NCBI GenBank assembly: GCA_014529385.2
Contig: CM043962.1
Span: forward strand, 128,588,074-128,650,073
DNA length: 62,000 nt
Reading direction: 5' to 3'
DNA from: Adiantum capillus-veneris
Lineage: Eukaryota > Streptophyta > Polypodiopsida > Polypodiales > Pteridaceae
The translations under genes and the position numbers were made by a program. Below the pieces are notes generated by a model, which saw nothing but the letters and a program-made list of their open reading frames with translations, ran no database searches and had not been told where the DNA came from. Below are positions 10,501-21,619 of the stretch, one piece after another. Each line of letters starts with the position of its first letter. Positions within the stretch are counted from its first letter, which is position 1.

Positions 10501-10816
10501 TATGATTGAAATGTTTTGTCTTGAATGATTATGTCATTTTTTTGTTTAAAATGATGTGGATTGATTTCCATGAGTTGATACATAGAGAACGATAGACGAT
10601 CACTGCTTATTGTAAAATGATAATGTAGCATCGTAGATTGATTTTGACCATGATATTGGTAGATAGAGCGTGAGTCTAATTGATAATGTAGATAGATTTT
10701 GATCACTAGATTGATAGATAGAGCATTGCTTATGTTGTTTGATGCTTAAATGGTTTTTGACCTCAAATTTGATAGTTGAATTTGCTACTGTCATCAGATT
10801 ATCCTTATGCAACATG

Positions 10817-12898
10817 GTGAAAGGACACAAGTGGATTTATGTGCGTGAGCTGCATGCCAAGAAGAATACATCTCGATTGAAATGCAAGTCCTGTGGCCAC
10901 GAGTTCAGTGGTAATACAACTATAATTAAAGAGCATTTGTTTAAATTCTGGCAATGTGGAAACGTATACAAACCCACCAATAGATATTCATGTTAGATTT
11001 CCAAATTACGCTCGCACAATAGAGCAGATTAATGTAACTAAAAGAGAGGTGGTGCTCCTAAAGAAGTTTTAGCGGATGTTGAAATGTCCGCTGGCAATGT
11101 GGAGATGGAGCATGTGTTTACGCAAGCAAATGAGTAACATCAATTTTAGTCAACTCCTCTTGATGCCAGGACATGCTTCAACGTAGCAGCGGATCCTAGC
11201 ACAACTAAATCTTGCAAAGCATCATCTAATGAATAGATGTTGTATGAAGCATTAGATAAGTAATGGCTGCTTGAGTTGCACTTGAAATGGATGCAAGATT
11301 TTATGGCGTGTGGTATACCATTTAATGCTATGCACAACCCTATATTTCAAGATGCTTTGATGAGCACAACCAAAAAAGGGTTTGTGATTCTTGATTACAA
11401 TAAGATGCACATAGAGTATTTAGATAAAGTGAAAGACAGTACTGAAGTTGTCCTCAAGGACATAGTGGTAGACGTTGTTCCTGCATATGGTTGTACCATA
11501 GCGCTAGATAGATGGACTAACTGTCAGAAGAAGTCGTTAATCAATGTGATGCTTATCAACCCTAGAGGGTCCATGTTTTTATAATCTATTGACACCTTGT
11601 TGAAAGAGAAGATGAGCAACTACCTAGCAAGGGTATACGAGTGTGCAATAGCAAGTGCAGGTAGGCCAAAGTATGTGACTGCAATCATCACAGATAATGC
11701 ATTCAACTATAGGCTTACAAGAAGGGCTATCCAAGTTAAGTACCTAGAGATTACTTGGGTGCCATGTGCAGTGCATACTCTTAATTTGCTTTCAAAAGAC
11801 ATTGGTAAAATGGCTTGCTTAAAACAATCTCTACTCGATGCAAACCATGTGGTGCATCAATTTTTGTATGCTTTTTTTCAAACAAAGTCACCCAATAAAA
11901 CTTTACAGATATTTTGTGTGACAAGGTTTGCTACCACATACTATGTTCTTGCCACCTTGCAAGAAGTGAAGACTGTATTGATTGAAATTGTAGCTAATAG
12001 ATGATGGAATGCATGGCTCAGCAAGTATCCTAGCTATCAATATGTAGCTACAAGATGTGCACAACTTGTCAACTCGCCAGTTTTTTGGCGTAATGTAGAG
12101 AGGATAGTCACTTTGGCAAAACCACTTGTAGATCTTTTGCAAACAGTTGACAAGGACTTTTTTAAATCTTTGGCCAGATTTATTGGTATATGTTAGAGAC
12201 CTTATGTAAGGTAAGAGAGCATGTTGTCTTTGGTGCAAAGGACAAAGCTGCCCCATAATCACAGCTGCCAACAAGCGATGGGTGCAGTTGCATACACCGT
12301 TGCATGGTGTGGCATTTGTATTGGATCCCAAATTCCAAATGCACCAACAATCTACAACAAAGAAGCTATGAATGACTTCAAAACAGTGTGCTCCCAACTC
12401 TTGGGACAAGAGGATGGGAAAGTAGCTTTTCATTAGCGAGTTGATTATGCTAATAGAACTGGTATGTTTCAGGATCCATGGCATATAGATACCATTGCCA
12501 AATCAAATGTGCCTTAATGGTGGAAGGAGTATGGCGGGGAGAAGATAGAGCTGCAATACATTGCAGTAAGGGTTTTATCAATTGCAGCATCAAGTGGAAG
12601 CTGCAAGAGAAATTGGTTGGCATTCAACTTTATGTATACCAAAAAACAAAACCGGCTTTATCCTAAATGAGCTACTGATTTTATATATATTTTGTGCAAC
12701 ATGAGACTTATCCATAAGCTTGTAAACATTGCAACAAGAGCAACACAAAAGCACTATGGTGTCTTTCAAATCTATGAAGCTATTGCTCCAAAAGTTGACA
12801 ACGACGATGATATGGAATGGGAGATAGCTTCAGAATGCTCACATATGGATGAAGTAGACAATATGGTTTGTATGTTTGACATCGACGATGATTTGTGA
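10817..12898 (+). pseudogene. hAT-family transposase (BED finger, DUF659, C-terminal dimerisation region), degenerate
   Basis: Transposase acting in the nucleus on transposon ends. N-terminus: BED-type zinc finger, CKSCGHEF...IKEH (about 10885-10950), after the ATG at 10817. Middle: DUF659-type block with TIALDRWTNCQKKSLINVM (first acidic residue, about 11490), IITDNAFNY (second, about 11690) and WVPCAVHTLNLLSKDIGK. C-terminus: SGSCKRNWLAFNFMYTKKQN, the hAT dimerisation signature, then an acidic tail ending FDIDDDL at 12898. In-frame stops at 11582 and 12002, and frameshifts near 10980, 12180 and 12480, disable it. No intron is needed to connect the blocks. The family call is firm; activity is excluded. 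Confidence 0.85.
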
Positions 12899-12965
12899 CT
12901 TAAGCCTTGTAGTTCTTGCTCATTTTGATAATAGTGTGCAATGGAATACAATGCTATGCTGCACA

Positions 12966-12967
<2 letters not shown>

Positions 12968-13048
<81 letters not shown>
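12968..13048. repeat. CT microsatellite, about 40 units
   Basis: Uninterrupted CT run just after the end of the transposase reading. Long LS-repeat frames across it are artefacts. Confidence 0.98.
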
Positions 13049-13053
<5 letters not shown>

Positions 13054-13224
13054 CTTACATATACTTTTGTAATAAGATTTGCACTTATAGTTAAATAAAA
13101 CACACAATCCAAGAATACAAAAAGGGGGAGATGAGAGGGAAAAATGTAGTTCTGAGATTACAAAAAATGAGTTACACCACATTGGCTTTCTGAGAAAATA
13201 GATAGGTGGAAGTGAGGGGGTTGC

Positions 13225-14000
13225 TTAAGCCAATGATTGTGCCAGCTCGTCTAGTAGGTCATCTATCTGGAACTCAGTACTTCTGAGCTCAAAAGATTGG
13301 TCTGTAAGTCCTTGTTGCAAAGGACTAGCCTCGTTTGGAAGAGGTCCATATAAGGAGGCATACAATTGCAGCTTTACTTGGGCCTCCTCTAGATCTATCT
13401 CAAGCTCAAGGATTCGATCGTGCAACATGTCAGTTGTCTCTCCTTCGCTTGCAAGATCTTGCACCTGGCTCTCTGCTTCAATCAGTGTCTCTGATTCTTC
13501 AAGAAGTAGAACTATAGGGCATTTGCGCGTAGGCATTGGGTTATTGGTGTTTCTTGCTGCCAATTTTTCCACAATGTGGCCATGGCCAATGCTTACATTC
13601 TTTGGGCAATCTGACCAATCCACCCGCCTCCCTAGGATGTCATAAACATAAAATTGTTGTATGAAGTAGATTTCCATTCGGTTATTGTTTGGTATACATC
13701 TCTTTTGTTGTATGAATCTTTGTAGCAGTACTCGTGCTAGTCCTTTGTGCTGCAAATCTGGCAGCTTTACTGAGGAGATGAATCCTTTGCATTGTCATTA
13801 ATTCAAAATAGTTGTTGGCACACAAAGTGGTTTGGACATAGCTTCCTGCACTCCTTGAGGCTGAGTGGCTCGCCTTGCAACAAAGATTCATCCTTTTTGA
13901 TGCTCGCAATAGCTACGAAGTTTTTCTCCTTACCATATTGCTCTTCTCTTTTCTTTAAAGATCGCTTGAGCTTTAGCGTGGTTGAGTTCTTCTTCCATAT
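13225..14000 (-). pseudogene. Coiled-coil exon(s) downstream of the kinase-like pseudogene
   Basis: Minus strand. A plausible splice acceptor TTGATTTGCAG (AG at 14002-14001) opens a lysine-rich reading (KRSLKKREEQYGKEKNF) that ends at a stop at 13803. After a frameshift, a 176-codon frame (13755-13225) has an N-terminal segment QQFYVYDILGRRVDWSD and a C-terminal acidic coiled coil (TDMLHDRILELEIDLEEAQ), ending ELAQSLA. I do not recognise the family. Its position suggests the C-terminal part of the same gene as the kinase-like reading at 14540-15651. Convergent with the transposase. Confidence 0.4.
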
Positions 14001-14260
14001 CTGCAAATCAAGCAAACATGTCATTATTAAAAAGTTCGGATGTAAAGTCAATAAGTCATCACATTAAAACCCTTATTCAATATCACTTATTCAGTTATAT
14101 CTACCACCATGTTGCAAGAAAGAAATATAATAACTTAATCAATCAAATAATTTACATTTGCTGTTGCTAGAAATGAGACAAAAATCAAATCATCCCTTTA
14201 GTCATCAACTGGTGATAGACCAGAGGTCATTACAATGTCACAATCCACTTTATGGGCACC

Positions 14261-14263
<3 letters not shown>

Positions 14264-14335
<72 letters not shown>
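14264..14335. repeat. GA microsatellite
   Basis: About 36 GA units. Confidence 0.97.
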
Positions 14336-14337
<2 letters not shown>

Positions 14338-14506
14338 AAAAGAGTTAGGCCAGGTTGAGGGATTATTTTGCTTGCCACTCTTAAGGTGTGAGTACATTGC
14401 TCAAAAAACCCCTTTTGTTTTTCTCATGGGACACTGGCATGAACTTTAAGAGCTATTTACAAGTATCGCACACGGAGAAGATGTCCATGGCTTTAATTTG
14501 GGCGCA

Positions 14507-14533
14507 GGGGGGGGGGGGGGGGGGGGGGGGGGG
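14507..14533. repeat. Poly-G tract, 27 bases
   Basis: Uninterrupted G run inside the kinase-like pseudogene region. Its length is likely to be uncertain in the assembly. Confidence 0.95.
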
Positions 14534-14539
14534 TAGTAG

Positions 14540-15651
14540 ATATAAATTTGGGGGTGGCCCACTGCAAATCTCTCTTGCTTTGCTTTTTTATTTCTATCTA
14601 CAATCGCGAAGAGGAGGAAAGTGGGACGTTGTTTTTGTCTTTCTGCATGACACTCCCAATCCACAATGCCTGCGTAGATGCCCTTCTGCCCAAAATGGAG
14701 CATCATGTTGCGGAAGTGTAGATCATTGTGGAGGTAGTCATGCACATGCAGATACTTCAGCATTAATAATTGGCAAAATATTATTTTGAAATAGTTGTAT
14801 TCTTCCTTGAGTGTGGTTATGTAATCGCAAATGGTAGGTTGATTGCCATCTCCATTGCACTCTTTTATCCATTGCTTTACATAGCTGCCTTTCCAAAATT
14901 GTGAAATGAGCATTGGACGCTCCACGTGGCAAACCATGACAAGTGGATAAATAATTATGTGATGAGAGATGTCCAAAATTATGGCTTCCTCTTTAACATG
15001 CTAATCCGTTGTGGGTCCATGCAAGTGGACTTTGAAAATCTTCGTAGCATACAGTGGATCTTTAAATGCAGGATGGGTGACACCCACATGCTTCACGTGT
15101 GCCCATCTTCCCTCACCCAACTGCGGAGCTTGTATGTTGCAGATGGAAGTATCTTGCAAAAGATGTAAAACAAGGGGGAGATGTGGCTCGTCTAAAGCAA
15201 TAGCGGCACTGACAATAGGCTCTTCTCTAATGGCGGCTCTTGGATCTTCAGCGACACTGGAAGGGTTGGTTTCCACTCTAGCATGATTTTCTCATCTTTC
15301 CAGTTTCTCCTTGCTCTTAAAACTTAGCATATAGCTATTGCACAAGTTGTATGCGAGTAGCTATGCTCGGCAAAGTAGTAATATCAAGGTTTTTTAGCTC
15401 TTGAAAAGTCTTTGCAATCTGCCCAATAGACTGTTTGACCATGTTCAATAATGAACCTGATGTCATTAGTGATATGTCAAAAGTAGCGGGCGCAAATATG
15501 ATATGGAGCTGCTCAAATATAGACTTGGTTAAAGTCTTTGTGAACAATAATAATGCTCTGGAGTTGAAGGGTTTAGACAGTGACATGAAGCTCGGTCTCT
15601 GACCTCCAAGAAGAACTTTCGCTGATGTTTCACCAGCTTGGTGTCTGCCAT
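14540..15651 (-). pseudogene. Protein-kinase-like pseudogene inside the hAT-type element
   Basis: Minus strand, in order: a possible start MADTKLVKHQRKFFLE (15651); an unrecognised helical N-terminal region (15586-15335) after a shift; then after another shift a kinase-fold reading from 15276. Visible kinase landmarks: LYATKIFKV (VAIK lysine), VKEEAIIL (helix C glutamate), a hinge-like PMLISQFWKGSYVKQW, YLHNDLHFRNMML (catalytic loop, Asp present), and IVDWECHAER where DFG would be (Asp present, DWE instead). An in-frame TAG interrupts between lysine and helix C (about 15003). No APE/WAPE segment is visible after the activation loop. Known: plants have divergent kinases with HNDLHPGN and CDWG motifs. 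Inference: a captured host gene or a second transposon gene. Confidence 0.55.
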
Positions 15652-15779
15652 ATTTGTAAGATATAATTTCAAAGTGTTAACCTTACGATACACTATGTTA
15701 TGATTGCAAACCATACACTATACAATAAATTATTAAAAGTTAAAAGAGAGATAAAGCACACACAAAGAGAGACAAAGAG

Positions 15780-15788
<9 letters not shown>

Positions 15789-15819
<31 letters not shown>
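15789..15819. repeat. GA microsatellite
   Basis: About 15 GA units next to GATA repeats. Confidence 0.95.
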
Positions 15820-15821
<2 letters not shown>

Positions 15822-15937
15822 GAACAAGCCAAAAGTGTGAGGTACACTCATCACAAGAACTAGACCTTGTTATGTGCACAAGGGGAAATGTAGAGTGATA
15901 GAAAATACACCTAAACGATTGAAGGAGCATACATGGG

Positions 15938-16129
15938 TGTTGGGGTATAAAGCCCAATGTGGTCGCCCAGGTAAGTGGGTGAGCCGCCAGGTATGTACAC
16001 ATATTCTTTTGTTAAAACCTAATAAGAACTCACTATGCTCTACACATTACAGTAGAGCGAGTTCACCATATCGTCGTGCTCTTCTTCTCGCACTCTCTCT
16101 CGCGTCGCACTTTCGCTCGTACTCCTTCA
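15938..16129 (+). repeat. Copia 5' LTR, 192 bp
   Basis: Begins TGTTGGGGTATAAAG and ends CTCCTTCA. Nearly identical to the 3' LTR, with a few substitutions and one or two indels. Very short for a copia LTR. A GTATAAAG near the start may serve as TATA box. Confidence 0.93.
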
Positions 16130-16131
16130 AC

Positions 16132-16143
16132 TGGTATCAGAGC
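16132..16143 (+). other. Primer binding site, initiator tRNA-Met
   Basis: TGGTATCAGAGC, two bases after the LTR end, matching the 3' end of plant initiator tRNA-Met. The long untranslated leader from here to the gag ATG at 17220 (about 1.1 kb) holds no convincing gene. Confidence 0.92.
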
Positions 16144-17219
16144 TCAGATCGAGGCTCGCGGCAACATTTGCAGGTAGCCAGAGTCACCTGCTCAGATTGG
16201 AGTGAGATTCGACAGGCGAAGACGCGGCCCCAAATCCTGTGGGAATAGCCCAAAGGGCTTGGTGTTCTCAGAATTTCATTCGAGGTCATCTCGGCCACCG
16301 TTTGGCTTCGACAAAGCTCTGCATAGGCCATTTTCGACTACGCGGTCTTGGCGGGTGCAGATCCGACTCTGCAAATTTGGGGTTTCGGACTACGACTGCA
16401 AGTGCTCAGGATATCTGCACTTCCAGAGTTCTGATTTGTGGTTGTCTACACAACGAAGGACGGCTCACAGTTCTTGGAGGCGTGTCACATACGACACGGG
16501 CGCACCTACACACAGACTGTAGGCGACATCCACTAGTTCATTAGGTAGCTTGTGTTTGCTGCTTGATATTCCAGATTTCATCCTGACATTGCAGGTACTT
16601 CCACATGGGATGTATTGTCAGAGATGATGTATGTCTGTTGAGGGTTTGCTGGCTGTGAGTCACGCAGCAAACAACCGCCGCAACAGTTTTACAGCATACA
16701 ATGGAAAATTTGTGGATGTATGACTTTGTGGGAAGTCTATGTACTGTCAGATTTACTGCAGCCTTTGTTGAGGGTCGAGTGAGGTTTTATTGAGCTGGGG
16801 GATTCTCAAACGTTGAGATCCTTTCAGTGATACAGGTCTTGGAGCGATCCCTCGAGCACCCTTAGATAGGCAGCTAGGATGTATTGACTGTGAGTTAGAC
16901 AATTGGGATTGCATCTTTTCTTTACTACCGTTGAGGCATTGTCACAGTCTATGCTTACAGGACAGTGAGAGCCAAGTACAAGTGCAGGACAAGTTTATCC
17001 GCAGCTTACAGTGTTAGAGAGACAGTGTTTTTTGAGCTGTTTTTGGTCTGTTTTTTGAGTACACCATAGCCATTTTACAAAGGAGACTTTGCCGATATTT
17101 CTGTAGAATTTGAAGCTTTCTTGGTTCATTTGACAGGTTGATATTGGTTCAGAGGTCAGTTTACAGGGGAAACTGTGCCGAATTTCTGCCAGGAAAGTAA
17201 ACTGCTGTGAAGCGTAGCT

Positions 17220-18063
17220 ATGGCTGGATCACAGGACACTTCTCTTTACAATATCAAGAAGCTGGATGGAACCAATTTCCCATTGTGGAAAAGGCAAATT
17301 TGGCACGTGTTGGTACAAAAGAAGCAGATAAAACTTATAAAGCTCAAGGGGATAAAACCAGAAGATATGGACGAAGATGAATGGAGCGAAATGGATGAAT
17401 TGGCACTTTCTACCATTATGCTGACTTTGGCAAAAAGCGTTTAATTCAATGTAGCAGACGAGATGTCGGCTTATGAAGCATTATGAGAAGCAGAGTGCAA
17501 CTACACACGTATACTGGCTAAAGAAGCTTGTTGACTTGAAGATGAAAGAAGGGACACCTATGTCCAATCATCTGAATGAATTCAACACGATCTACAGTCA
17601 GTTGTCAGCTTAAGGTGCCAAGTTTCATGAACCTGTTAGAACTATGTTCCTGTTGATCACATTGCCGAAAAGTTGGGACACTTTTCGCACAGCTTTGAGT
17701 AATTATGCACCTCCAGATGGTTTGACCATAGTAGGTGTAGAAGGCAGTCTGCTTACTGAAGAAACCAACAGAAAGACAATGGACAAAGGCAAAGGAACAG
17801 CCTTAGTTGTCAGGGGAAGGACCAAAGAAAAGGACAAAGGTGGAAAGAGGAATCAATCTCGAAGCAAGTCTCGCAGTGCTAAAGGCAAGAGTGACATAGA
17901 ATGCTACCATTGTGGCAAGAAGGGTCACATGAAAAGAGACTGTAGAGAATGGAAAGCAGAAAAAGGCAAAGAGAAATCTGAAGACTATGGTGAGAAGAAC
18001 AAGTCCTCAGTGAAGATTCAAGAAATAATTGTGACAACACTGTTGCAGAGGATGACAGTCTAG
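17220..18063 (+). pseudogene. Copia gag with zinc knuckle, frameshifted
   Basis: Capsid/nucleocapsid precursor. Starts at ATG 17220 (MAGSQDTSLYNIKKLDGTNF, then W-K-RQIW, the usual copia gag N-terminus). It is interrupted by stops from 17442 to about 17620 and resumes as MFLLITLPKSWDTFRTALS. A basic region leads to a CCHC zinc knuckle CYHCGKKGHMKRDC (17902-17943) for RNA packaging. The stop at 18061 precedes the protease reading. Confidence 0.88.
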
Positions 18064-18518
18064 TGTCAGGAGACATCTACTTCTTGAAGAATACAATGGA
18101 CTCAACTCTTCTTACAACATCTGATGGAAATGCACCGAGTGACTGGATTATAGACTCAGGGGCATCACTTCATGTGTCTCCCAACAAGGAGTGGTTTACC
18201 TCTTATGTGACCACTAAAGATCATGTTCGGCTAGGCAATGGGAAGACATGTGAGATCTTAGGTGTTGGAGATGTTCAATTGAAGTTTCAGAACGGCTCTT
18301 CTTTCACGCTGAAAAATGTGAGACATGTTCCCGCAATTACAAAGAGCTTGATCAGCACAGGTTTACTTGATGATGCTGGCTACGTCACCACTTTTGGACA
18401 GAACATGTGGAAGATATCCAAGGGTTCTATGACAGTAGCACATGGAGTAAAGTCGGGAGGACTTTACATGATTTATGTATCAAATGTCTCTAAAAATGTA
18501 ATCAATGTAACCGAGTAG
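18063..18518 (+). pseudogene. Copia aspartic protease region
   Basis: Retropepsin that would mature the polyprotein. WIIDSGASLHVSP carries the active-site Asp (residue 31 of this reading, DSG form), followed by VRLGNGK and NVRHVPAITKSLIS, typical of copia protease. Ends at TAG 18516-18518 before the integrase zinc-binding region. The catalytic residues are intact within this block. Confidence 0.9.
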
Positions 18519-18530
18519 CCGAACGTTTCT

Positions 18531-19733
18531 TTGTGGCATAGCCGGTTAGGACATATGTTCAAGAAGGGAATGGAAATCTTGTCTCGTTCTTGTCATTTAA
18601 TGATTTTGAGTTCTGTGAACATTGTCTGTATGGTAAGCAAACACAGCAGCCACATAAGCATAGAAGCAGTAGAAGAGATACACAGTTGGCACTTGTTCAT
18701 AGTGATTTGTGTGGACCTATGCCTAACCTATCTCTAGGGGGAGCTTCTTACTCTATGACATTTATAGATGATTACTCGAGGAAAGTATGGGTTTACTTTC
18801 TCAAGCACAAGGATGAAGCGTTTACTGTTTTCAAAACGTTTGTGACACTTATGAAGAATCAGAGTGGCAAGAAGCTTAAAATGCTTACGCACTGACAATG
18901 GTGGAGAGTATGTTTCAAAGGCCTTTCAGGACTTTTGTGAGTCAAAAGGTATAAAACGTGAACTTACTGCTCCTTACAATCCTCCTCAAAATGGTGTTGC
19001 TGAGAGGATGAATAGGACCATACAAGAGAAGGTCAGAAGTATGTTGCCTAATGCACAACTGCCAAATGGGTTTTGGGTTGAAGCTGTATCAACAGTTGTT
19101 CATCTTATAAATAGAGCTCCTAGCAAGGTTTTGCAAAAGGATTCAATGGCAGAGATGGTATGGTCAGGCAAAATGCCCTCATACAAGCATCTCAGAGTCT
19201 TTGGCTATGAGGCATATACTCATGTTCCAAGGGAATTTAGGAACAAAGTTGAGCCAAAGAGTAGAAAGTGCATCTTTCTAGGCTATGGTAATTCTGGTGA
19301 GATGGGGTACAAACTTTGGGATCCTGAATCTAGAAAGGTTATCTGCAGCAATGATGTTCACTTTAATGAAGCCAAATATCATTCTAAACCAGAGAGGGTT
19401 GAGGAGATTAGAAGAGTTGTCTTCCAAGAAGATGGACCTGCACGTGCAAGACAAAATGTCAGGGCTCAAGAGGAGCAAGGACAGGATAGAGTGGAACCAC
19501 AGGTTGTGGCTGAGCCTCAGCCACCTATTTTGCGTAAATCTAGACGTATCTCACGACCTTCTGATCGGTTTGTTCCATCTATGAACTATGTCATGTTCAC
19601 TGATTGCAATGAGCCTTCATGTTACAAGGAAGCAATGCAAATGAAGGACTCCGGGAATTGGCAATTGGCCATGCGGTCAGAGATGACAGCTCTGCATAAA
19701 AACCAGACATGGAAGCTAGTTAAATTACCATAG
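18531..19733 (+). pseudogene. Copia integrase
   Basis: HHCC zinc module: LWHSRLGH then, after one frameshift near 18590, CEHCLYGKQ. Core: HSDLCGPM (first Asp), FIDDYSRKVWVYFLK, then after a shift near 18880 LRTDNGGEY (second Asp) and PYNPPQNGVAERMNRT (Glu). The GKMPSYKHLRVFGYEAYTHV and CIFLGY motifs of the copia C-terminal part follow, then a proline/acidic linker into RT. Catalytic residues are present, but two frameshifts break the frame. Confidence 0.92.
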
Positions 19734-20130
19734 GGCAAAAACGCTATAGCTTGTAAATGGGTTTACAGGTATATGATCACCACTCATGATAGTCAGCCAA
19801 AGTACAAAGCAAGGCTTGTTGCCAAGGGCTTTAAGCAAGAACAAGGCATTGACTTTGATGAAGTCTTCTCTCCGGTGGTCAAGATGACTACATTGAGATG
19901 CTTTCTTGCATTGGTTGCCATATTAGATTTGGTGTTGCACCAAATGGATGTCAAGACAGCGTTCTTGCATGGTGATTTCGATGTGGAACTTTACATGCAA
20001 CAACCAGAAGGGTTTGTTGAGAAAGGCAAGGAAGATTTGGTATGCCAGTTGTTAAAGAGTCTTTATGGCTTAAAACAATCACCGAGGGCATGGTACCATA
20101 AGTTCCACAAGTTTATCACACTTAAAGTGC
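19640..20130 (+). pseudogene. Copia reverse transcriptase, C-terminally truncated
   Basis: Begins with the NWQLAMRSEMTALHKNQTW block, a stop at 19730, then KWVYRYM, KARLVAKGFKQ, DFDEVFSPVVKM, MDVKTAFLHGD (first catalytic Asp) and SLYGLKQSPRAWYHKFHKF. The reading then leaves RT and enters the polypurine tract AAGTGGGAGG and the LTR. The YVDD catalytic pair and RNase H are missing, so the enzyme could not function. Confidence 0.92.
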
Positions 20131-20154
20131 CACATTGGACTTTAAGTGGGAGGT

Positions 20155-20345
20155 TGTTGGGGTATAAAGCTCAATGTGGTCGCCCAGGTAAGTGTGCGGG
20201 CCGCCAGGTATGTACACATATTCTTTTGTTAAAACCTAATAAGAACTCACTATGCTCTAACATTACAGTAGAGCGAGTTCAGCATATCGTCGTGCTCTTC
20301 TTCTCGCACTCTCTCTCGCGTGGCACTTCCGCTCGTACTCCTTCA
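20155..20345 (+). repeat. Copia 3' LTR, 191 bp
   Basis: Begins TGTTGGGGTATAAAG right after the polypurine tract (about 20140-20153) and ends CTCCTTCA. The right-hand target duplication ATGGG follows. Confidence 0.93.
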
Positions 20346-20362
20346 ATGGGAACGTCTTAGAT

Positions 20363-21230
20363 TGTGTGAGGTACGCTCAACACAAGTCCTGGACGTTTTT
20401 GTAATGTTGATTGATAGTTTAATCAATCTAATCCCTGATGAAGTGTAGGGAACTCACAACACAACCATCAGCGGCGGGCAGCTTAACACCAAGTCATCTA
20501 GTGATGAACAATGGCCTATCTACAGATTAGAAAGTACAAGGGTAATGCATGTCATGCTAAGATGAGAGATATGCATCTCTCCACACTTAGGTTGATGAGC
20601 GTAACGCTCGTACTTCTATGTAGTAATAGAGATAATGTGACCTAATCTAGTCCCTCATGAAGTGTGTGTAATTCACAACACAACCATCAGCGGATAGCTT
20701 AACAATCTCAAATGCAGGTTAAACATCATATGTATCTACATCCAAGGCAACGCCAAGTCATCTAGTGATCCACTATGGTGTGTCTATGGAGTCTGAAGCA
20801 GAAGCGTAACTAGTGTGTCACACAAAGAGGAAAAGAACATTAAGTATGCATCTCTCCACTCTCTGTTTGACAAGCGGCACCCTTGCGTTTCTATGCAGTA
20901 CAAACAATGATGTGTCTTGATCTAAAATTGAGAACCCTATAGGTCACTCTGAAGTGAGAGGTGTAGCATCATAGCTACTACACTCCACGAGTCGACCACT
21001 AAATTTTAACTTAGCTCTGTGGTGAGAGATAAACTACTACACCACACCAATGAGAATCTAAGTTTGTCCTAAAAACCCTCCCTAAAGTGAGCCATATGGC
21101 TACACAACTCAAGAAGAGATACTAAATTCTACTCACTTTTGGAGTGAGCAGTATGGCTGCACACCACGAAGTGGCCTATAGCATGCAAGCCAACTCTGTG
21201 GTGAGAGAGGAACTGCTACACCACACAAGT
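20363..21230 (-). repeat. Right subterminal repeats of the hAT-type element
   Basis: Units read on the minus strand match left-end units: 20996-21028 and 21121-21149 share TAAAATTTAG next to CTCTCAC/GCTCACT with 9959-9983. The units at 21194-21229 and about 21015-21048 share GTGTGGTGTAG...CTCTCACC with 9669-9702. 20363-20386 (TGTGTGAGGTACGCTCAACA) matches 15836-15858 on the other side of copia. Within 20425-20910 there is also a diverged tandem pair of about 220-250 bp (core CACAACACAACCATCAGCGG). Confidence 0.65.
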
Positions 21231-21619
21231 TTGGCACGACATACAAAATCAAATCAATACTTATACAGTCAAAGCAAAAAATTATACCTAAATAGTGATT
21301 TGCCTATCGATGGCCGTATTGTAGCTAAGTGGGCTCTCCTATTGGTAATCTCCCAAAATCTCACAATGCAAGAGGCAGTCGCAGTTTCAATCAAAATTGG
21401 CGATCGATTGTTCTATGAGTACTTTTTTAAATAAAAATCTTTCTCGATCAAAAGATATTTTGAGCAAAAATAAAAAAATTCCGGCATTTAGAGATTATTC
21501 GGGCTTATGATGTATAATAGCGTTTTATACATATAATTTTTAAGAAAGGGGCGTATAAATCCAACCCAAATTGGAATCATCGGCCGTGCTAATGATAAAG
21601 CCATATAAAGTTGTTTAGA

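Larger units (their letters stand above)
15938..20345 (+). mobile_element. Ty1/copia LTR retrotransposon, ends complete, RT truncated and RNase H missing
   Basis: Both LTRs (15938-16129 and 20155-20345), initiator tRNA-Met primer site, polypurine tract and a 5-bp target duplication ATGGG (15933-15937 and 20346-20350) are present. Order gag-protease-integrase-RT is copia type. The internal region ends soon after the RT motif SLYGLKQSPRAW, so the YVDDM block and all of RNase H are absent (roughly 0.9 kb short). Gag and pol also carry frameshifts and stops. A non-autonomous copy that kept every cis signal. It sits inside the right subterminal repeats of the hAT-type element. Confidence 0.93.
9640..21270 (+). 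mobile_element. Probable composite hAT-type DNA transposon with nested copia
   Basis: Inferred from three observations: a hAT transposase at 10817-12898; short subterminal repeats on the left (9655-10500) that recur in inverted orientation on the right (15836-15858, then 20363-21230); and a copia element (15938-20345) that interrupts the right-hand repeats with its own target duplication. Removing copia leaves about 7.2 kb. The exact terminal inverted repeats and the 8-bp duplication expected for hAT were not resolved. A weak match TTTTTTGGGTCAGATAGTATAAG (about 9645) versus the reverse complement near 21260 marks the likely ends. Confidence 0.55.

Noticed and set aside
12876-13098. LS-repeat and similar frames at CT microsatellites here and elsewhere
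   Set aside because: Simple-sequence artefacts with no domain or start context.
20425-21250. Satellite array
   Set aside because: Units are few, variable and inverted relative to 9.7-10.3 kb, which fits transposon subterminal repeats better.
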